Of a DNA stretch of 7,644 nucleotides, positions 5,169 through 7,644 are shown one piece after another; positions within the stretch are counted from its first letter, which is position 1, and the number at the start of each line of letters is the position of its first letter. The translations under genes and the position numbers were made by a program. The stretch lies in NCBI GenBank assembly GCA_028699735.1, contig JAQVUB010000109.1, positions 1-7,644 on the forward strand, in the 5' to 3' direction. Below the pieces are notes generated by a model. The model was not told the origin of the DNA. It saw only the letters and a list, made by a program, of their open reading frames with translations, and ran no database searches. The DNA comes from Lentisphaeria bacterium. GTDB taxonomy: Bacteria > Verrucomicrobiota > Lentisphaeria > Oligosphaerales > Oligosphaeraceae.

Positions 5169-6793
5169 TCATCTCGGCACCTCCGCACGCTGGAGGAGTT
5201 CCGCAAAGTTGTAGTTGACGCTGGTGACCCCGAAGTCCGCTTCCCGGTTAAACGGGCGTCGCACATAGTGAACGCGGTGGTCTTCGCCGTCAAACTCGAC
5301 GATGGCCTGGATGAAGTCATCGGGCTTGTTCAGGGAGAAAAGAATCTCGTTCCGGGTGACCGTAATGGTCTGCGCTGCGGACACCCGCCCCTTGACCTCG
5401 ATGAAGCGGAGTTTGCCCGTACCGGGAACCCTGCTTTCAATGTCGTAGCCGAGCTTTTCAGTCTCCTGGTCAACCGGCAGGAAGCCAAGCTCGCGCTCGA
5501 CTTGCATGATGACCACCCGGGCCTTGGCGGCGGAGATTTGCGTGTCCCCGGAAAACTCGGGATGTGCTGCTGTTTCGTTGCCTTCCATGGCCTCGATGAG
5601 GCCAGCTGGAACGACCAGGAGGCAGCCCATAACGACCGGTGGAAGGGGGCGCTATCTGCTTCTCCAGCTTCGGTTTTGGCAATGAGATTCAGACGGCGGG
5701 TGCGCAGCTCGAAAAGGTGCCCGGGCACTGCCTGAGCCACATCAGTCACCTCCTTGTACAGCAGTGCCTCTCCGTTAGAAAGTTTATAGGGAACCGTATA
5801 GGCAATACGTTCCGGAAAGAGGGGCGTCGCGTCAAACTTCAGGAGTCCCTCTTTGACCATCCGGCGCATCAGGTCGGACACATCCGACACGTGGACTCCG
5901 TCCCGGAAGCGTCCCTCGAAGCGGTCTCCATCGAGCAAAGCCATGAAAAGCTGAAAGTCCGCTTCCTTTCCATTATGTGGCGTAGCAGTCATCAGCAGAA
6001 AATGACGCGTAATGGTGGAAAGCAGCTGACCGAGCTTGTACCGTTTTGTATACTTCACCTCGCCGCCGAAGATACTGGCGGACATCTTGTGAGCCTCGTC
6101 GCACACAATCAGGTCCCAACGGCAGTCGGGAGCCTTGAGCTTCTCCTTAACATCCTCGTTGCGCAAGAGCTTGTCCAGCCGGGCAATGACTAAATTCGTC
6201 TCGAGGAACCAGTTGCCGCTGCCTGCGGCCTCCAGCTTATCGTTGGTGAGAATCTCGAAAGGCAGATGAAATCGCCGGTAGAGTTCGTCCTGCCACTGTT
6301 CAGCCAGGCTGCCGGGGCACACCACCAGACAGCGGTGAAGATCACCACAGGCAATCAGTTCCTTCATCAGCAGACCGGCCATGATCGTCTTGCCGGCACC
6401 GGGATCATCGGCCAGCAGAAAGCGCAAGGGCTGGCGGGGCAGCATCACCTCATAGACAGCAGTAATCTGGTGCGGCAGGGGTTCCAGCACCGATGTATGC
6501 ACTGCCAGTACGGGATCAAACAGGTGGGCCAGCTGAATGCGGTACGCCTCCGACACCAGCCGGAAGAGCCTGCCCTCCCCATCGAAGCTCCAGGGACGCC
6601 CCTGCTCGACAACCTCGAATCTGGACTCGTCATTGCGGTAGAGCAGCTCGTTTGCCAACTTGCCCGACGGCGACTTGTAGGTCAATTCCAGAGCTTCGGA
6701 ACCGAACCACTGAACACTGAAAACCGTGGAAAGAGCATCCGGCAGGATGCCACACACGGCGGCATTGGGTGTCAGTTCTTCAAACTTACTCAT
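5169..6793 (-). pseudogene. SNF2-type helicase with C-terminal DUF3883 domain, missing the second RecA lobe and frameshifted
   Basis: The start is ATG 6793, with GAGG a few bases upstream. The first frame holds a complete first lobe: HQ before the P-loop (108-109), Walker A DPGAGKT (130-136), CPGSLAEQWQDEL (159-171), DEAH (232-235) and TATPHNG (269-275). At about residue 351 (LYKEVTD) it jumps to VPGHLFELRTRRLNLIAKTEA, which in relatives lies after the helicase C-terminal lobe, so motifs IV-VI are deleted. Near base 5666 a second deletion changes frame to KLEKQIAP. A five-C run at 5649-5645 (minus strand) then shifts to PLPPVVMGCLLVVPAGLIEA. The rest, to TGA 5171-5169, is a DUF3883 domain with a nuclease-like GYDIES and FIEVKGR (D...ExK) pattern. 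Relatives have about 1,000 residues or more and are DNA translocases of defence systems, including DISARM-related ones. This copy cannot be an active helicase. Confidence 0.87.
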
Positions 6794-7086
6794 TCCGTCC
6801 TCGGTTCACAGTATGTTTCCTGACCGCTTCTTCAACTTCGGGAGAATGGGATATCATCACCGGCAAAGGACTCCATCAGCAGCCGTTCATGAAGAAAATT
6901 GCCCGGAATACGGCAGCCCCGCCGGCTTCGCCAGCGCAGATAGTACGGCTGATTGAAAAGGATCCTGTTGACAAGCAAAGAAGACTGCTTGAATCCCCGG
7001 AAAAAGTACTATAATCTTTATCAGCCTGTTTTCCAGCTCTCCGGCGATATTCGGCGTCTGGAAAATGACTCTGGAAAGTGAAGTAA
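6794..7086. other. Intergenic region upstream of the helicase gene; no gene assigned
   Basis: No family is recognised here. A plus-strand frame to TAA 7012-7014 encodes GEWDIITGKGLHQQPFMKKI and QIVRLIEKDPVDKQRRLLE. A short minus-strand frame (6875-6786) encodes ISHSPEVEEAVRKHTVNRG and stops just inside the helicase start. Either could be the worn end of a lost gene, and neither has a convincing start. No clear promoter is visible. Confidence 0.35.
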
Positions 7087-7312
7087 GTAGACCCCATCCA
7101 AAAAGCTTTTTAACCACAAAAAGCACGAACTTTTTAAAGTTGGGTTCGTGTGCTGATCGTAAACTTCAGAAATTTTATCGTAATTCAAGCCAAAGGCAAC
7201 AAAAAGCAAATTTTAGCGATGAAGCATTAGATTGGGACATCAGCTTCTCTACAAAATTTTCGTGTCCTTTCGTGCCTTTCGTGGTTAAAAAAGCTTTTTG
7301 GAGGCCCTCTAC
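7087..7312. mobile_element. Imperfect inverted-repeat element of about 226 bases, non-coding
   Basis: The left arm 7087-7129 and right arm 7268-7312 are imperfect inverted repeats. They share GTAGA at the outer end, then TCCAAAAAGCTTTTT, AACCAC and GCACGAA, with a small divergent block and a one-base gap. The interior is AT-rich and has no reading frame. No secure target duplication is visible. It resembles a miniature element or an intergenic repeat unrelated to the GGGTGCAG family. Confidence 0.55.
7258..7283. repeat. Periodic TTTCGTG repeat, array 1
   Basis: TTTCGTG occurs at 7258-7264, 7268-7274 and 7277-7283, spaced 9-10 bases, followed by GTTAAAAAAGC. The reverse-complement form (AACCAC...GCACGAA) is present near 7112-7129. 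Repeats of this ACGAAA type are widespread between genes in many bacteria. Confidence 0.6.
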
Positions 7313-7328
7313 CTAAACGCAACAACCT

Positions 7329-7644
7329 TTAAAAATTTTCGTGCCTTTTCGTGTCTTTTCGTTGTTTAAAAATGGGTTGTGGTCGCCAGACTTCGGCGGA
7401 CAAGGGCAGTTCGTTCAGTTCTGAGCGAGCTTCCCTCCAGGCCGGAAAATATTTATTCAGCAAAGCGACGAAGCGTTCGCTGTGGGTCGGTTCGAGCAGA
7501 TGCAGCATTTCATGCACCACGACGTACTCGATCAAGTCCCGGGGTTTTTTCACCAGTTCTGTATTCAGGCGGATGTGGCCTGCCCTGCGATTGCAGCTGC
7601 CCCACTTGGTCTTCATGCGCTGCAGGAAATAGGCAGCGACCTTG
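7329..7644 (-). CDS. YgjP/DUF45-type M48-like zinc metallopeptidase, C-terminal part
   Basis: The frame is open to the window edge and the ATG at 7616 is internal, since the upstream codons give KVAAYFLQR, part of the conserved QRMKTKWGSC motif. The zinc site is VVHEMLHLLEPTHSERF: HExxH plus a downstream histidine. It is followed by WREARSELNELPLSAEVW, where relatives normally end. Such SprT/YgjP-like peptidases commonly sit next to type I restriction and other defence genes, but their substrate in these loci is not known. The extra C-terminal stretch QPIFKQRKDTKRHENF comes from the TTTCGTG-type repeat, so the native stop has probably been lost. It is co-directional with the helicase gene, 535 bases upstream of it. 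Confidence 0.88.
   Translation of the reverse strand, partial: KVAAYFLQRMKTKWGSCNRRAGHIRLNTELVKKPRDLIEYVVVHEMLHLLEPTHSERFVALLNKYFPAWREARSELNELPLSAEVWRPQPIFKQRKDTKRHENF
7337..7363. repeat. Periodic TTTCGTG repeat, array 2, overlapping the metallopeptidase 3' end
   Basis: TTTCGTG occurs at 7337-7343 and 7347-7353 with TTTCGTT at 7357-7363, period 10. On the minus strand it encodes the last residues of the metallopeptidase (KQRKDTKRHENF) and leads into its TAA stop, so it has been appended to the gene. Confidence 0.65.

Larger units (their letters stand above)
4491..5172 (-). pseudogene. STAS-like N-terminus fused to PIN-domain C-terminus, interrupted by element copy 2
   Basis: ATG 5172 overlaps the helicase TGA as ATGA. 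Residues 1 to about 64 (DFNGFERLAWLAQKAKDC, then IEIDMSSTSWFDANMSAPLG) resemble a STAS/anti-sigma-antagonist-like domain seen in defence islands. From about residue 68 (VLRPKFKDFRRSDGF, then VIKDVRQILGM) to the end it resembles the second half of a PIN-domain RNase, with acidic LDFND (125-129) and THDGD (145-149). The first PIN aspartate is missing, as is the rest of the STAS partner, so a deletion probably fused two adjacent genes in frame. The element at 4549-4711 then cut the last residues, giving a false tail GAVPKSR and stop at 4687. Beyond the element the original frame resumes as FGGIEVLTSNPQLLAACP and ends at TGA 4493-4491, overlapping the DUF1156 start. The PIN call is firmer than the STAS call. 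Confidence 0.7.

Noticed and set aside
5639..6193. Plus-strand open frames opposite the helicase (including 6266-6823)
   Set aside because: The minus strand encodes unambiguous SNF2 helicase motifs over the same bases.
6769..7014. An 81-codon plus-strand frame with an ITGKGLH stretch resembling an Smr-domain motif
   Set aside because: The match is very short, the frame starts inside the helicase gene, and the rest shows no Smr pattern; kept only as an unassigned region.

Overview
The window looks like a bacterial chromosomal segment of moderate GC content. It joins a truncated carbohydrate-active gene to a decaying anti-phage island. The left edge carries the 3' part of a GH28-like right-handed beta-helix gene. 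Families of such genes are typical of polysaccharide degraders such as Lentisphaerota, Verrucomicrobiota or Bacteroidota; this taxonomic guess is weak and no ribosomal marker is present.

From about 704 to 6793 every real gene is on the minus strand in one tight operon, read right to left: SNF2-type helicase with a DUF3883 tail (6793-5169), a STAS-like/PIN chimera (5172-4491), a DUF1156 adenine-methylase remnant (4494-3970), a SatD-family gene (3954-3265), a DUF3307 membrane protein (3179-2481), and a DUF499 ATPase (2464-704). Helicase/chimera and chimera/DUF1156 are joined by 4-base ATGA overlaps. A partial YgjP-type metallopeptidase gene (7644-7329) lies upstream on the same strand. The helicase, DUF1156 methylase and DUF499 ATPase set is known from defence islands and is related to DISARM-type loci; the system assignment is an inference from family memory.

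The backbone is broken throughout. The helicase lost its second RecA lobe. The methylase kept only its ends. The chimera joins the start of one protein to the end of another. DUF499 carries three in-frame TAG codons, several frameshifting deletions and an insertion. By contrast SatD and DUF3307, nested between DUF1156 and DUF499, look full length and undamaged. They are the most interesting candidate for a retained, separately selected module.

Two nearly identical 162/163-base elements with about 25-base terminal inverted repeats and no coding capacity (925-1086 and 4549-4711, opposite orientations) are inserted in DUF499 and in the PIN part of the chimera. They have perfect 8- and 9-base target duplications. 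Removing the second copy plus one duplication exactly restores the PIN C-terminus and its overlap with the DUF1156 start. A diverged, one-ended relative at 632-693 terminates the GH28-like gene. Other repeats are three tandem 29-base hairpin units between SatD and DUF3307, and an imperfect inverted-repeat element with TTTCGTG-type periodic repeats between the metallopeptidase and helicase genes.
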